Assembly: GCF_001625215.2 (NCBI RefSeq) | Contig: NC_030383.2 | Span: 60,316,949-60,380,948, forward strand | DNA: 64,000 nucleotides | Source of the DNA: Daucus carota subsp. sativus | Taxonomy: Eukaryota; Streptophyta; Magnoliopsida; Apiales; Apiaceae | Direction: 5' to 3' | In this document: positions 26,053 to 38,601 of the stretch, one piece after another | Numbering within the stretch: position 1 is the stretch's first letter | How the letters are laid out: each line of letters opens with the position of its first letter | Made by a program: the position numbers and the translations under genes | Notes under the pieces: model-generated | The model's input: the letters and a program-made list of their open reading frames with translations, nothing else | What the model was told of the DNA's origin: nothing | Databases searched by the model: none

Positions 26053-26720
26053 GGCATGAAGGTTTCTGCATTGACATGTGCTTTTGTGAAATGAGCTCCT
26101 CTACTGCATAAAATGAGATATCTGTGCTCTTCTAAGTGACTACTCGATTTGTTTCTTTATCTGTTCCGTAGTCTCAATGTATTTATATTCTCCCTTCTCC
26201 GTAGCAGAACCAAAATGTTGTGTTTTATGTTTTTGAGTATGCTGACCCTTGTTGCTAATCGTGGACAGAGTTGTAATCGCTTTAATGTGCAAATATTTAT
26301 GTGTTTTCGACAAACATAATGTAATTTTGCTACTCGGACTCTATTGTTTCAAAGTTCTTGAGCCTGTGAACAATTTCTGTGATTCTTACTCCCCGATGAT
26401 TACTTTCAACGTCTGTTATTCTTACACAATTGGTCTTAAAATGTTCAGAACTGTCTTTCTCATTTCTTTATACTGTTTTATATTCCTCCACACATTTTAA
26501 GATGCATGTAAAACAGAGTATCATAATTTTATCATAATTTTTTCATGAAATTTTGTGTAAATATTTATACGACTGGAAAAGAGAATCAGTTTTTTTTTCC
26601 AGTTCATAGAAAATAATAAAAAAATTAGTATTATAGATTGTAGTTTTAACTTTTTACTTGTAAAAATTAGAGAAACAGTTTTTTTTTTCTCACTTGATAG
26701 AAAATGATCAAAAATTAGTA
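26053..26720. other. kinase 3' UTR and spacer
   Basis: The likely 3' UTR of the kinase runs into AT-rich DNA with poly-T tracts. No gene is seen. Confidence 0.5.
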
Positions 26721-26723
26721 TTA

Positions 26724-27487
26724 AGCATCTCCACCGGCATTGGATATAATCGTCGGTTAAATTGAACCAATAAGACATTATGTAAAATTTGCTGAATATG
26801 TAAGAGCATCTCCAACCATCTAAAACTCTTGGCTAAAAGGTGAGTTGACATACTTAAAATAAAAAAATTTAGCCAACAGCTCTAAAAACTCAACTCCAAT
26901 CATGCTCAGCTGTTATCTATAAATTTAGCCAACCTCTTATGGATGACTAAATTTGTCGAAACTCTACAGGTCTGTAAGAAAATCCGTAGGAAGATTGTAC
27001 ATCATTTATTACCATATTGAACTGATATATTCTATTTTAACAATTTAAAATATTAATAACATACTATTTTTAAATTATAGTCAACCAATATAGCCAATAC
27101 CATTGAAGCAAAATGTATTACAGGTCCAACAAATTTTACATAATGTCTTACAGGTCCAATTTAGCCGAGGATTATAGCCAACGCCATTGGAGATGCTCTA
27201 AGACATTGTATTTCAATGGTATTAGCTATATTAGTTGGCTATAATTTAAAAATAGAATGTTATTAATATTTTAGTTTGTCGAAATAAAATATATCAATAT
27301 AATATGGTAATAAATGATTCCTACATATTTCTTACAGACTTGTAGAGATTCGACAAATATAACCATTAATAGGAGGTTGGTTAAAATTATATACAACATG
27401 TTAACGTGGTTGAAGTATAATTTTTTCAACAGGTTGGCTAAAGTCAACTCACTTTTTAGGTATAAATTTGTATGGTCGGAGATGCTC
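26724..27487 (-). mobile_element. MITE B (Tourist-like), split by MITE A
   Basis: The two halves 26724-26800 and 27202-27487 form one element in reverse orientation relative to A and C. TTA flanks it at 26721-26723 and 27488-27490. Joining the halves at the single TAA gives a sequence collinear with MITE C (around GTAAGACATT). Confidence 0.85.
26804..27198 (+). mobile_element. MITE A (Tourist-like), inserted inside MITE B
   Basis: Ends GAGCATCTCCAACC and CCATTGGAGATGCTC; TAA direct repeats at 26801-26803 and 27199-27201. The 3-bp TAA/TTA target and GAGCATCTCC ends fit the PIF/Harbinger (Tourist) superfamily. No ORF of substance. Confidence 0.88.
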
Positions 27488-27490
27488 TTA

Positions 27491-27884
27491 GAGCATCTCC
27501 AACCATACAAACTCTTTAGCTAAAAAATGAGTTGGCATTCCAAATATAAAAAATTTAGCCAACATGTTGAAAAAATCGTACTCCAACCACGTGAACCTGT
27601 TGTCTATAATTTTAGCCAACCTCCTATGGATGGCTATATTTGTCGAACCTCTACAGGTCTGTAAGAAATCTGTAGGATGATTGCACATCATTTATTACCA
27701 TATTAAACTGATATATTCTATTTTAACAAACTAAAATATTAATAACATTCTATTTTTAAATTATAGCCAACCAATATAGCCAATATCATTGAAGCAAAAT
27801 GTCTTACAGGTTCAACAAATTTTACATAATGTCTTACAGGTTCAATTTAGCCAACACTTATAGCCAACGCCGTTGGAGATGCTC
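27491..27884 (+). mobile_element. MITE C (Tourist-like)
   Basis: Ends GAGCATCTCCAACC and CGTTGGAGATGCTC; TTA at 27488-27490 (shared with B) and 27885-27887. Intact length 394 bases, used as the reference for A and B. Confidence 0.88.
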
Positions 27885-27887
27885 TTA

Positions 27888-28733
27888 TAGATTATAGTCT
27901 TAACTTGTATAAATTTTTGTAAGATTAAAAAAAGGACGGTTCCTAACTTGTGTAAATAATAGTTCCGTCATCAATTTGTTACAATTCGATTGATGTTAAA
28001 TATAGCGAATTGTCACATTTTCCCTCATCAGCTGTTTTTTTAATTATAAATTAGCTCATGTGATTACAAAATACCGGTCCACCGCTGCTTCACGGCAAGA
28101 AATTCCAGGCCAAGATTATTTCATTCCAATTTTGAAAACATGAATAGGGTCCTTTTCTTGTGATATGAATAACCGAACAAGTCTCACAATTCGATTCCGA
28201 CGATGACGGCATGGAATATTACTTTAGGAAATAAACTAATTCATTTTCCTCCATTAGTCTGCAACTGTGACGTTGAATTCTTCGCTTCTATGGTCAATAG
28301 TCTATACTATTAAATTCAATAACAAACGAATCTTTGTTTATCGATTAATTAATACCTTGAGATTTATGTTGTTTTATACAATTAGGAAAATACGAAAAAA
28401 GAAAAAGTCATTTTCCGCCGCAGAGACTACCACCGCGAATACTTTCTGCATCACCAACTCCATTACACATAAATATATCAATAATAGTATAATACCACCC
28501 CTCATTATATCCGTTCAATCAGAAGAGTTCGGTATACATTTTAAGTCGTCTATAAAACAGAGTTTCATAAATTAATTTAATTTTTTTCTGAATAAAATTT
28601 AATATCTAAATTTTTATATTTTCTTTTCTGCCAAATTTAACCTTTTCTTAGAAACAAACTTTTAAAAGATAATAAAATTATATTTAACATAAAATTTTAA
28701 AATAAGTGTTCATATATAATATAGAAAATTTGT
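27888..28733. other. intergenic, nothing recognised
   Basis: AT-rich spacer. The open frame at 28267-28575 has no ATG-proximal family signature, no recognisable motif and codon use like its AT-rich surroundings; I do not call it a gene. Confidence 0.45.
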
Positions 28734-29033
28734 CCTCCTTTCGTCTCATTTTATGTGAGTTTGTTTGATTTTAGATTAAGAAATGATAGTAAAAAAAGAG
28801 TAAATTTAGTTGAAAAGCATGTAAAGTGTTGAGATCTATCAAAATTTGATAATAGATTTGAGATAGTGGAGGAAATTAGTGGGTTCAATAGTATTTTTTT
28901 AATAAGTGATGAGTATAAAATAGAAGACTACCGATATAATATTGAAAATTAATGTTCAAAAATAATAAATATAATAGGTTGATTCTTGTTTGGGACATCA
29001 GGAAGAAATAAGGATCATATAAGGCGGAGAGAG
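28734..29033. mobile_element. Stowaway-type MITE (degraded left end)
   Basis: CTCCTTTCGTCTCATTTTATG at left and GGCGGAGAGAG-TA at right; interior words (GATAGTGGAGGAAA) are shared with the elements at 20.8 and 46.4 kb. Confidence 0.6.
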
Positions 29034-29324
29034 TATAAAAATAAGGGTCAGAGGACATGCACATAATGTTTGCTAAGACACAAAACGGAGCACAAAATTT
29101 CAACCTGATTTACAAACGCATTGACGAAGACTACTGCATGCAATAGAATATATGCTATTGAAATGCTCAGCAAAAAAGGAATATATACTATTGAAATAGT
29201 TTACTTTGTTCTCTCTTCAAGGAAGGAGCTAAGAAGTTTCTCGCCTAAACTTTATACGCCAGAAAATCCCTCATAAAACAAAATCTTTCTGTCCTCTCCA
29301 TTTGGCTAAAGCTTGAAAAAAAAA

Positions 29325-29687
29325 ATGGAAACCAGAAGTCACAAAAATAGAGGGAAGGCCTTGTGCGATCGAGATCAGGGCGATGACGAAGAAAATATGG
29401 AGAAATTCTTCGAGCTTGTAAAAAATATTCGAGGAGCTCGACATTACATCTTGAATTATAATAGTTCTGATGAAGTGAAGCTCGAAAATGTGGAGGGGGA
29501 CAAGAGAAGAAAGATAGAGGAGGAGGCCACGTGGAAGCCGACGTTCCAACCCGAAGATTTTCAGGCATATAGGTCTAGTTCTACAAGTATGTCGCAGCTG
29601 AGTGCATTTGAAAGCATTGGTGGAATGAAGAAAGATGAGAAGAAGAGAAGGTCTGGGCTAGGGTTAGACCTCAATCTTCCACCTTGA
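29325..29687 (+). CDS. NIMIN-like (NPR1-interacting, EAR-motif) protein, 120 aa
   Basis: Intronless ORF, ATG 29325, stop TGA 29685-29687, as expected for NIMIN genes. Seen: acidic GDDEENMEKFFELVKNIRGA (residues 19-38), matching the NPR1/NIM1-binding-type EKFF segment; basic DKRRK (59-63); WKPTFQPEDF (70-79), a family signature; basic KKDEKKRR (102-109); and a C-terminal EAR repression motif LDLNL (114-118). NIMIN proteins are small nuclear proteins that bind NPR1 and dampen salicylate-induced defence genes. A longer reading from an upstream TTG is rejected. A TGACG/TTGAC word about 200 bases upstream (29122) could be a TGA- or W-box site but is a single short match. A TATATA at about 29182 could be the TATA box. 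Confidence 0.85.
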   Translation: METRSHKNRGKALCDRDQGDDEENMEKFFELVKNIRGARHYILNYNSSDEVKLENVEGDKRRKIEEEATWKPTFQPEDFQAYRSSSTSMSQLSAFESIGGMKKDEKKRRSGLGLDLNLPP

Positions 29688-31924
29688 GTACTTGTACTTG
29701 TGTGCCTAGGCTTTAAGATAGGAGATGAGGGTTGAGAGATTTATGAAATTTCCAAGTTTAGGATGATGTAGCCAGAGCAATTTTTATGCAATATTGGAAC
29801 TTAGTTCTAGATTATATGTTTAATTTGAGATTTAAAATTGAAAAATGTGCATGCAGGCTAGTTTCATGTTGCGATTTGTCAGGTTATCCAAGATTTGCCC
29901 AATTATGAAATTACAAGATTGATAACCTATGTGCACCTTACTAGTAAGGGCGGAGTCAGAATTTAGTCATAAAATAAAAATTTTCATCATAAATTAATGA
30001 ACTAATTTTTTAATGAACTAATTTTTTGAGCCCTCATTTTACCTTTCAATTTTAGTAAAGAGAATATAAGAAAAAATTACTAAAAATAATAAATAGATAT
30101 GAAGTATAATAATTAAGAAATGCATGAGCGTTATAATTTCATATTTTTAATATTCACATGAAATAGGCACACCGGAATGTTCTAAAAATCCCTCATGTAA
30201 CCGATTAATCCCCGATTAATCTCTTACAAGATGACCGAACGATTCAATTTTTGAAATCCGATTAATCCTCATAAGTTTTTTTTTAAAATCAAAGTATATA
30301 TAATAATTTATTAACATAAATATATTATATTACTTAAATTGAGCAAATATAGAATTTATGATATAATATAACTAAATATTAAATAATATTTAATATTAAA
30401 ATACACCCAATTTTCACTCCGATTAATCTCCGACTTTTCTTATCCGATTCCCCATATTTGTAACACTGACACACCGTGTGCCCATGCCAACTATGCATGA
30501 TACCTTCATACCTCCCTCCCAAATCAATTGATTATTTAATATAGTCGGACATAGATATTTGTAAATAATTTTTTTTTTTTAATTTTCAGTATACATAAAA
30601 ATATAAATATAAATTTATATTTATACAAAACGAAAAAATAGTAAAATATTATTATTTAAGTACACTGCATCGAAATTTTGAAATGCATGAAATAGTAATG
30701 TTTCATTTTCCGATTTGACCCACTTCTGGCCCTCGGTTCGAAACACAGAAAGACCAATCACCTCTGGATCAATTCACAGAAAGGATCTGGGCTTTTACTT
30801 TACTCGAGACAACGTCGGCCCAAATAATAATAAGTTAAATACACGAACCACACTCTTTGATCCATTCTATAAAGTATAAACGATGGGACTTCCTCACACA
30901 GTCATTATTATCCCCCCCGCACAAAAGTAAATTATTCTTTTATTCATTGGGAATCGAAAAAAGAATAGATCATCTGAATTATTTCTCAAAATTCAAAAGT
31001 TTATGGAAAATTCGAAAGTTGTATATTCGGGTCGAGAAGCAAAAGTCATTTCGTGCATGGGTGGGGTGGATCCAACTATTAAACGTGTGCGGCGTGTGAA
31101 ATATTTGATATCTATTGTCTTCGTTCGAATAAAAACTGATTTCACTCTATACAATAATCACCGTTCTCATTATATCACGATCAATCACCGTTCGCCTGCC
31201 GAATCTTATTTATGATGGGTATGATCAAATAGATTATTTTTTTTATATTGTTGTGTGAATTTTGTTTTATATTAATACTTTAGATCAGTTTGTTTTGATC
31301 AGCTCTTTATATATCACTATATATGATATTATATCAAATATGTAAATTAACATACATTAATATTTTATTTGTGTTTATAAAAGTATAATATTCTTTTTAT
31401 AGGCCCCAACTCAATAATTTGGGAGTCCTTATGTGAAATTAAATAAATCCACAAAAAATATTTAACAAATCTATACAAAACTTAAGAAAAATAGTAAATA
31501 ATAATTCATTCTTAATAATATACGGACATAAGAATATATAATATAATTTTACATATGATGATAATATCAGTGACGATTGATCATTTATAAAAACTAAGTA
31601 TAAATTAGAGATTTTAACCAATATTTAATATAAAATAAGGAAAAAATATAAATCAAGAATTAATTAATAAGTATATTGTAAAAATATATCAATTATATAA
31701 TATATAGATATTGTGGACCTGAAATTGAGAATCTTTTTAATTTTGAAATTTTATATTTGTGAAATTATTTGGCCATGTTATATTCGATCGAGGTGGTATG
31801 TTACAACATGCTTATAGTCAAGTAGTGGTCACTTCCTTTATCGGTGGATCCAAACACAACGCGTATTAAACCCGCAACATTCGATATCTTTATATTCCTG
31901 TTTAGGCGTCCCCAACGCAACCCC
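29688..31924. other. intergenic, no gene seen
   Basis: AT-rich DNA. Near 29946 GGGCGGAGTCAGAATTTAGT resembles the end of hAT-like elements such as the one at 46.97 kb. 30180-30460 has repeated CCGATTAATC words. Open frames at 30857-31215 are short and carry no recognisable domain. Confidence 0.5.
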
Positions 31925-31928
31925 GACC

Positions 31929-31935
31929 TATATAT
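31929..31935 (+). promoter_or_regulatory. TATA box of the ARF gene
   Basis: TATATATA-type element followed about 30 bases later by the CT-rich leader exon; the leader ends TTTTCAG with donor GTACCC at 32010. Confidence 0.6.
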
Positions 31936-32009
31936 ACATTACACACTCAATTTGTAAAAACACTTTGAAACAACACACATCTCTCTCCGCCTCTCTCTCC
32001 CATTTTCAG

Positions 32010-32017
<8 letters not shown>

Positions 32018-32092
<75 letters not shown>
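32018..32092. repeat. (CT)n microsatellite in the ARF leader intron
   Basis: About 37 uninterrupted CT units just inside the first intron (32010-32996) of the ARF gene. Likely length-variable. Confidence 0.95.
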
Positions 32093-32097
<5 letters not shown>

Positions 32098-32950
32098 ATT
32101 GAGCTTCATTCTGCGATCCAAATGCATATAGATCTGATCAGACATAACATTTTCTCGTTTTTCAATTCTATTTTCGAGATGTAGATTTTGCTTAATCAAT
32201 ATCTCAGATCGGCTTGTTTTGTTCTGTGATTCTATTAACTGTTGTATATATTGTTGTGTCTATCATCTTTGTGATTCAATTCGACGTTGTTAGATCTGTA
32301 CGATGCTTGTATTTGATTTTTCTCGATGTGTAAATCTATGATGCGTGCTCAATCTGTTGTAGTTTGGTCCAATTATCCAGAATTTTCGGATTTTTGAATT
32401 TCGAAGTATGTTTGATGTTAGTTTGTACAAATGACTTTTGATTTTATATCTAATCTGATAGAATTTAGCGGGGTTGTATAAAGCGGGAATCAGACTTAAT
32501 CGGTGAAGACATTGAACAAGGATTAATCGGATGATTAGTTAAATAATCGGAAATTTAATCAGTTCGGCGAGTTACAGAACATGGATTAATTTAATCACCA
32601 ACTTTTAGAACAATGAAATTTAGTAATCATATAAGTTGTTGCTTCGAAGCTTGATATAGTACAAGTCAGATTCAAAATTTTAGTTTCATAAGGTAACATG
32701 CAGATGTAGAACAAATGTCCAACTTACTCTAGACACCACGGTACTACCATTGGTACTCTGATCGTAAATCAGATCTAGCATTTACCAAGAATTGAAATTA
32801 TTTTTCTGATGGGAATGTTTACTAAAGGATTTTAACTGCAATATTAAATTAGGCTTTAAGGTTTGAAGCTTGCCTTTGTTTATAGTTTGTACACAATGCC
32901 ACTGTTGCGAGTTTGTTGCTATCTTTAAGTTTCCTATCAAATACCAATAG

Positions 32951-34788
<1,838 letters not shown>

Positions 34789-35414
34789 GTTGATCAGGTT
34801 GGGATCTTCTCTGCATCAAGACGGGGTTCTTCATACTCCTATATTTTAATCTGTAATGACAGTTTGATAGAGTTTATTGTATTTTATTTGTCCCGAGTGG
34901 TGTACCTTGTGCTTCAGATCTTGTTCCGCTCTCCTTCAAGTTGACTCATTATGCCTAGGCGAAATATGTAATGTTTGGGTAAATTACTTAAAGTGAGCTT
35001 TAGGTAAGAAATGGGTCAGCAAACATTGAGTGCCTAGGAGGTACTTTTACATTTTATACTTGCTACTTTAAGCTAATATCAAGTATTTTATAAGCAACTT
35101 TTTTTAAAGTTAGTTAAAAGACCCTCCTGTTCGACCTGTTTTGAGGTCTTAATAGTTTCGTTTGTTATTTGTAGGCGACATGATTATCTGTTTCATTTAT
35201 CATTCCCTATATATATGCTTGTTACAAATTTCAATGAGTATAATTTGTGTGAATGAGCTGTTTTTATGCCGGTGCCTTTCTCCCTTCCGAGTAGGGAGCA
35301 CTGCAGTAGAGTGTGTGTACGATTTAAGCCAATTCGCTGTTGATGATACGAATAACAAGCATAAAAATTCGTTAAAAAAGATGTTTCAAGTTATGTTTGA
35401 TGTAATAAATTAAA
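34789..35414. other. ARF 3' UTR and spacer
   Basis: Probable 3' UTR of the ARF gene followed by spacer; no other gene recognised. The frame at 35162-35413 lacks any family signature. Confidence 0.5.
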
Positions 35415-35820
35415 AATGCTTTCTTGCTGTAATCTAATAATTCATCATTGTAGGGATAGATCCCAGTATCCCACCATCTGTTTACCATATGTTCTTCTTT
35501 GCACATTCCTCGTTCACTTGGTTTGAATAGACAAAACTAGAAAAAGTTTAGATATGATATGGTGTGCGAGTCCAAGGTTCGAATCTTATATATATATATA
35601 TATAAATTTAGATATAGGAAAAAATATACAAAAAGTTGAATACACAGCCGCACAACATTGTACAATTTTCACATTATAAATGTTTTCGAAATGGAATACA
35701 AACTCATCTTGTAAGAATAAAAGCTTTTATTATGCGCAACTCAGAATCAGATGTTTTTACCTCTTCCGCAAAAGTGATATTGGAAGTGGTATCACGCTGG
35801 TTGAATTATAACATAAAATT
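35415..35820 (-). pseudogene. galactinol synthase relic
   Basis: Three blocks match the minus-strand galactinol synthase gene at 47.9-49.9 kb in the same order. 35415-35520 corresponds to exon 4 (TTCATCATTGTAG, CCCACCATCTG, CATATGTTCTTCTTTG, then the acceptor region ATTCCTCGT). 35640-35680 corresponds to the end of exon 3 (CCGCACAA, TTTTCACATTAT). 35745-35780 corresponds to the exon 2 donor area (CAGATGTTTT, TACCT, CCGCAAAAG). Large internal deletions remove most coding sequence. Intron pieces are retained, so it is a degraded DNA-level duplicate, not a retrocopy. A box-B-like GGTTCGAATC at 35579 may be a small inserted tRNA-derived piece. Confidence 0.78.
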
Positions 35821-38601
35821 TGTTTAGATGAGATGATTTTTTTTTTTTTTTAAATCTGTGACCAAGAAGATACAAGTCCCCTCTTTAACCAACTAAACCA
35901 ACTCTTGCCAGAACTTTAATTTAACGGGATTCCGAAGATCGACACTGATACACTTTTCAATCCTGAAAATTGGATTTCTGTGTAGATATAATTTTCATTA
36001 ATGGAGCACAAGTGAATTTGGTAAACATCTTCATATTTTAGAAAAACAATATATATAATTTTTTTAAATCAAAGATAGTGAATCACCTATTTTGAAGAAT
36101 TTAAATATTGTAAAACGGAAACTTTTAAAATAGATATATAATAAACACTTTAAAGTATATTATAATATTTGGTCTTAAAAAATTTAGTCTACGTGGTTCC
36201 CCGCACATGCACGGATCTCGTCCTTGTCTTGAGTGTGCGACCGAAACTCTAAACACTATATTTCATCATTCTAAAAATAAACGGTTACCGAAACTCTTAA
36301 CATTATATTTCATCATTCTGATAATATATTTATTTTATAATAATCTACATAATAATGTATTTATTTTGTTAATGGTCTACATATAACATTTTAATTCATT
36401 ACATTGATATCTCAGCTCGTAGTACATTATTATTATTCTTCTGTCTTTTATTTGAACCCTTTTGATATAAGATAATTTGATTGAAAATAAAAAGAAAATA
36501 TTCAATATTTTTTTGTGATACGGAGAATGGACAACGAGTCACATATTTCGAAAAATTTAATATTTTAGTCAATACTTTAAAGAATCTAAATTAATAATTA
36601 AATTCTTTTAATAAATATTAAAATTATAAAAGGGATACTTTTAAAATATGAAATCATATTAAATATCTTAAAGTACTTTAATGTATATGATAAATATACA
36701 ACACATTTTAATGAATCTTAATATTATATTACTTCCTCCACCCCTCTCATTTTTGTGTATTTTTTTCATTAGTTATCACACATTTTAAGACTTTTATATA
36801 GTATAGTTTTAGAATTTATTTTTTAAATTTTTTGTTTCCCAATAAAAATTTAAATATTATATTTTGTTTAAGGAAAAAATAACTTTATAATAATTTATAG
36901 AACTATATTTGATAAGAGTCTTAAATGCTTGCCGAACCCTCTCTTCCAAACATATATAATAAAATGTTGGGTCACCTAGATGTTTATTGATGTGTGAAAT
37001 TATACTTGACCGCAAGGGCAGGTTATGGTATAGATTGACAAATACGGGTCTATCTCAAAAAGACAGATGCTATCAATTTTTACTCAATTACAATCAATTG
37101 TTTCAAAAGCATATGATGAGCTAACTAATAATCATAACTAAATTAACACTAATTAAATAGTCACTAAAATAATATATTGAAAAACCAGGGCAATCACGTC
37201 CACCATGCTTACAATATAACCAGTTCCAAAGCTAAAGTAATTACATATGGTTAAGTAACAAGAGTATGTTAATCTCTCTCCAGTATCAACACTCTCGAAA
37301 CATGATTATACATGATTACACGTATAATCACTTTTAGTAATTCGATTAATCAGACAATTAAAACAATGCTAATCTCTTTTTAGCATTAACGCTTTCAGAA
37401 ATCCAACGATACTCTCGCACTCAAAGTCAATTCAGCTAATTGTATGTGCTCTAGTAGTATATATCTCGATCGTAATCCTATATATTCGCAAATGATTAAT
37501 TCATAGTATCGGTCGATTACATAAATCAATATCAAAACATATTAATTAGAATTAATCACAACTAATCAAATCACTATGAAAATCATGCCAATATCATAGT
37601 GCAAACATACCTCTCCCATTACCTTAGAAGTCTAGAACACTTACTCGATACTAATTAAATAAGTAAAACAAACAAGATAATCATCATCCCTAACATTATA
37701 TACATCATATAATTTTATCTTCCAACTAATATTATATTTCATTAGTGATTTAGATATTTTCACCACCAAAATATATTCATCAATTAATATTACACTATAG
37801 GTCCTTAGATATATAATACACACATTTATCTCGCCCGCCATCATATCATATCCATCATCTAACTTTGTCGCCTTCTAATATAATATTTCATTACTGGTCT
37901 TGATGTGTCCCTACATCTGGATATATTCATCCCCTAATGTTATACATCTTATATTAGTTTCATCTCCTTGATATTTGCGCTTAATATATTGTACTCATCG
38001 CTCTTGAATATAAACATTTTTTGATATAAGAAAATTTAATATGGAAAAATAGGCAATCTATTGAAATTTTGTTTTGTGATTTGGAGTGTGGGCATTCAGG
38101 ACAAATCATATGTTGTGAAGAATTTTAATATTGTAGTAGTTTCTTCAAAAACTCTTAATAAATTATTAAAATCTTTGATGAGTCTTAAAATTATAAAACA
38201 TGATACTTTTAATATATAATCTTATAATAAATACCTCAAAGTATATTGAAAAGTAATGATACACTTTATAGAATCTTAATATTATATGTTGTTTCAAAAA
38301 AAAAAAGAATCTTAATATTATATGTCTATAAAATATCTGGGTCACCTATATGTAAATGTGGTCCCTACCTAATATTATATCCCATCATTTTGTTTTGTCC
38401 GTCTTCTAATTCATCACCTAGATATCTCCTCCACCTAGAAATCTCCTCCACCTAGATATATCCGTCATTTAATGTTATAATTCATCACCTTGATATCTTC
38501 GCCCCTCATGATATTATATTATTCTCTCTTTCATTAAACTTTTTTGATACAAGCAATTAGGTTGTGAAAATAGAAATTGCTCTGAAATTTCATTTGTTTC
38601 G
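35821..38601. repeat. AT-rich block of degenerate repeated units upstream of the phosphotransfer gene
   Basis: Units near 36440-36740, 37980-38290 and 38525-38640 share TTTGATATAAG/TTTGATACAAG, then GTGATACGGAGAATGGACAA, GTGATTTGGAGTGTGGGCAT or GTTTCGATGGAAAATGGACA, and CAAATCATATG-like words. The third unit includes the ATG exon of the gene at 38602. A weaker related block lies at 35940-36180. The stretch 36990-37600 (CCGCAAGGGCAGGTTATGG onward) looks like part of an old LTR element but no ends are seen. No coding gene recognised. Confidence 0.5.

Noticed and set aside
27271-27691. Minus- and plus-strand ORFs of 67-79 codons
   Set aside because: They lie wholly inside MITEs B and C and mirror each other because the elements are inverted copies.
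31939-32199. ORF with a long Arg-Glu repeat
   Set aside because: It is the antisense of the (CT)n microsatellite in the ARF leader intron.
35570-35600. tRNA gene at GGTTCGAATC
   Set aside because: Only a box-B-like word; no acceptor stem, box A or cloverleaf can be drawn.
36185-36235. Second Helitron 3' end (CCCCGCACATGCACGG)
   Set aside because: There is no perfect stem and no CTRR end at the right distance.
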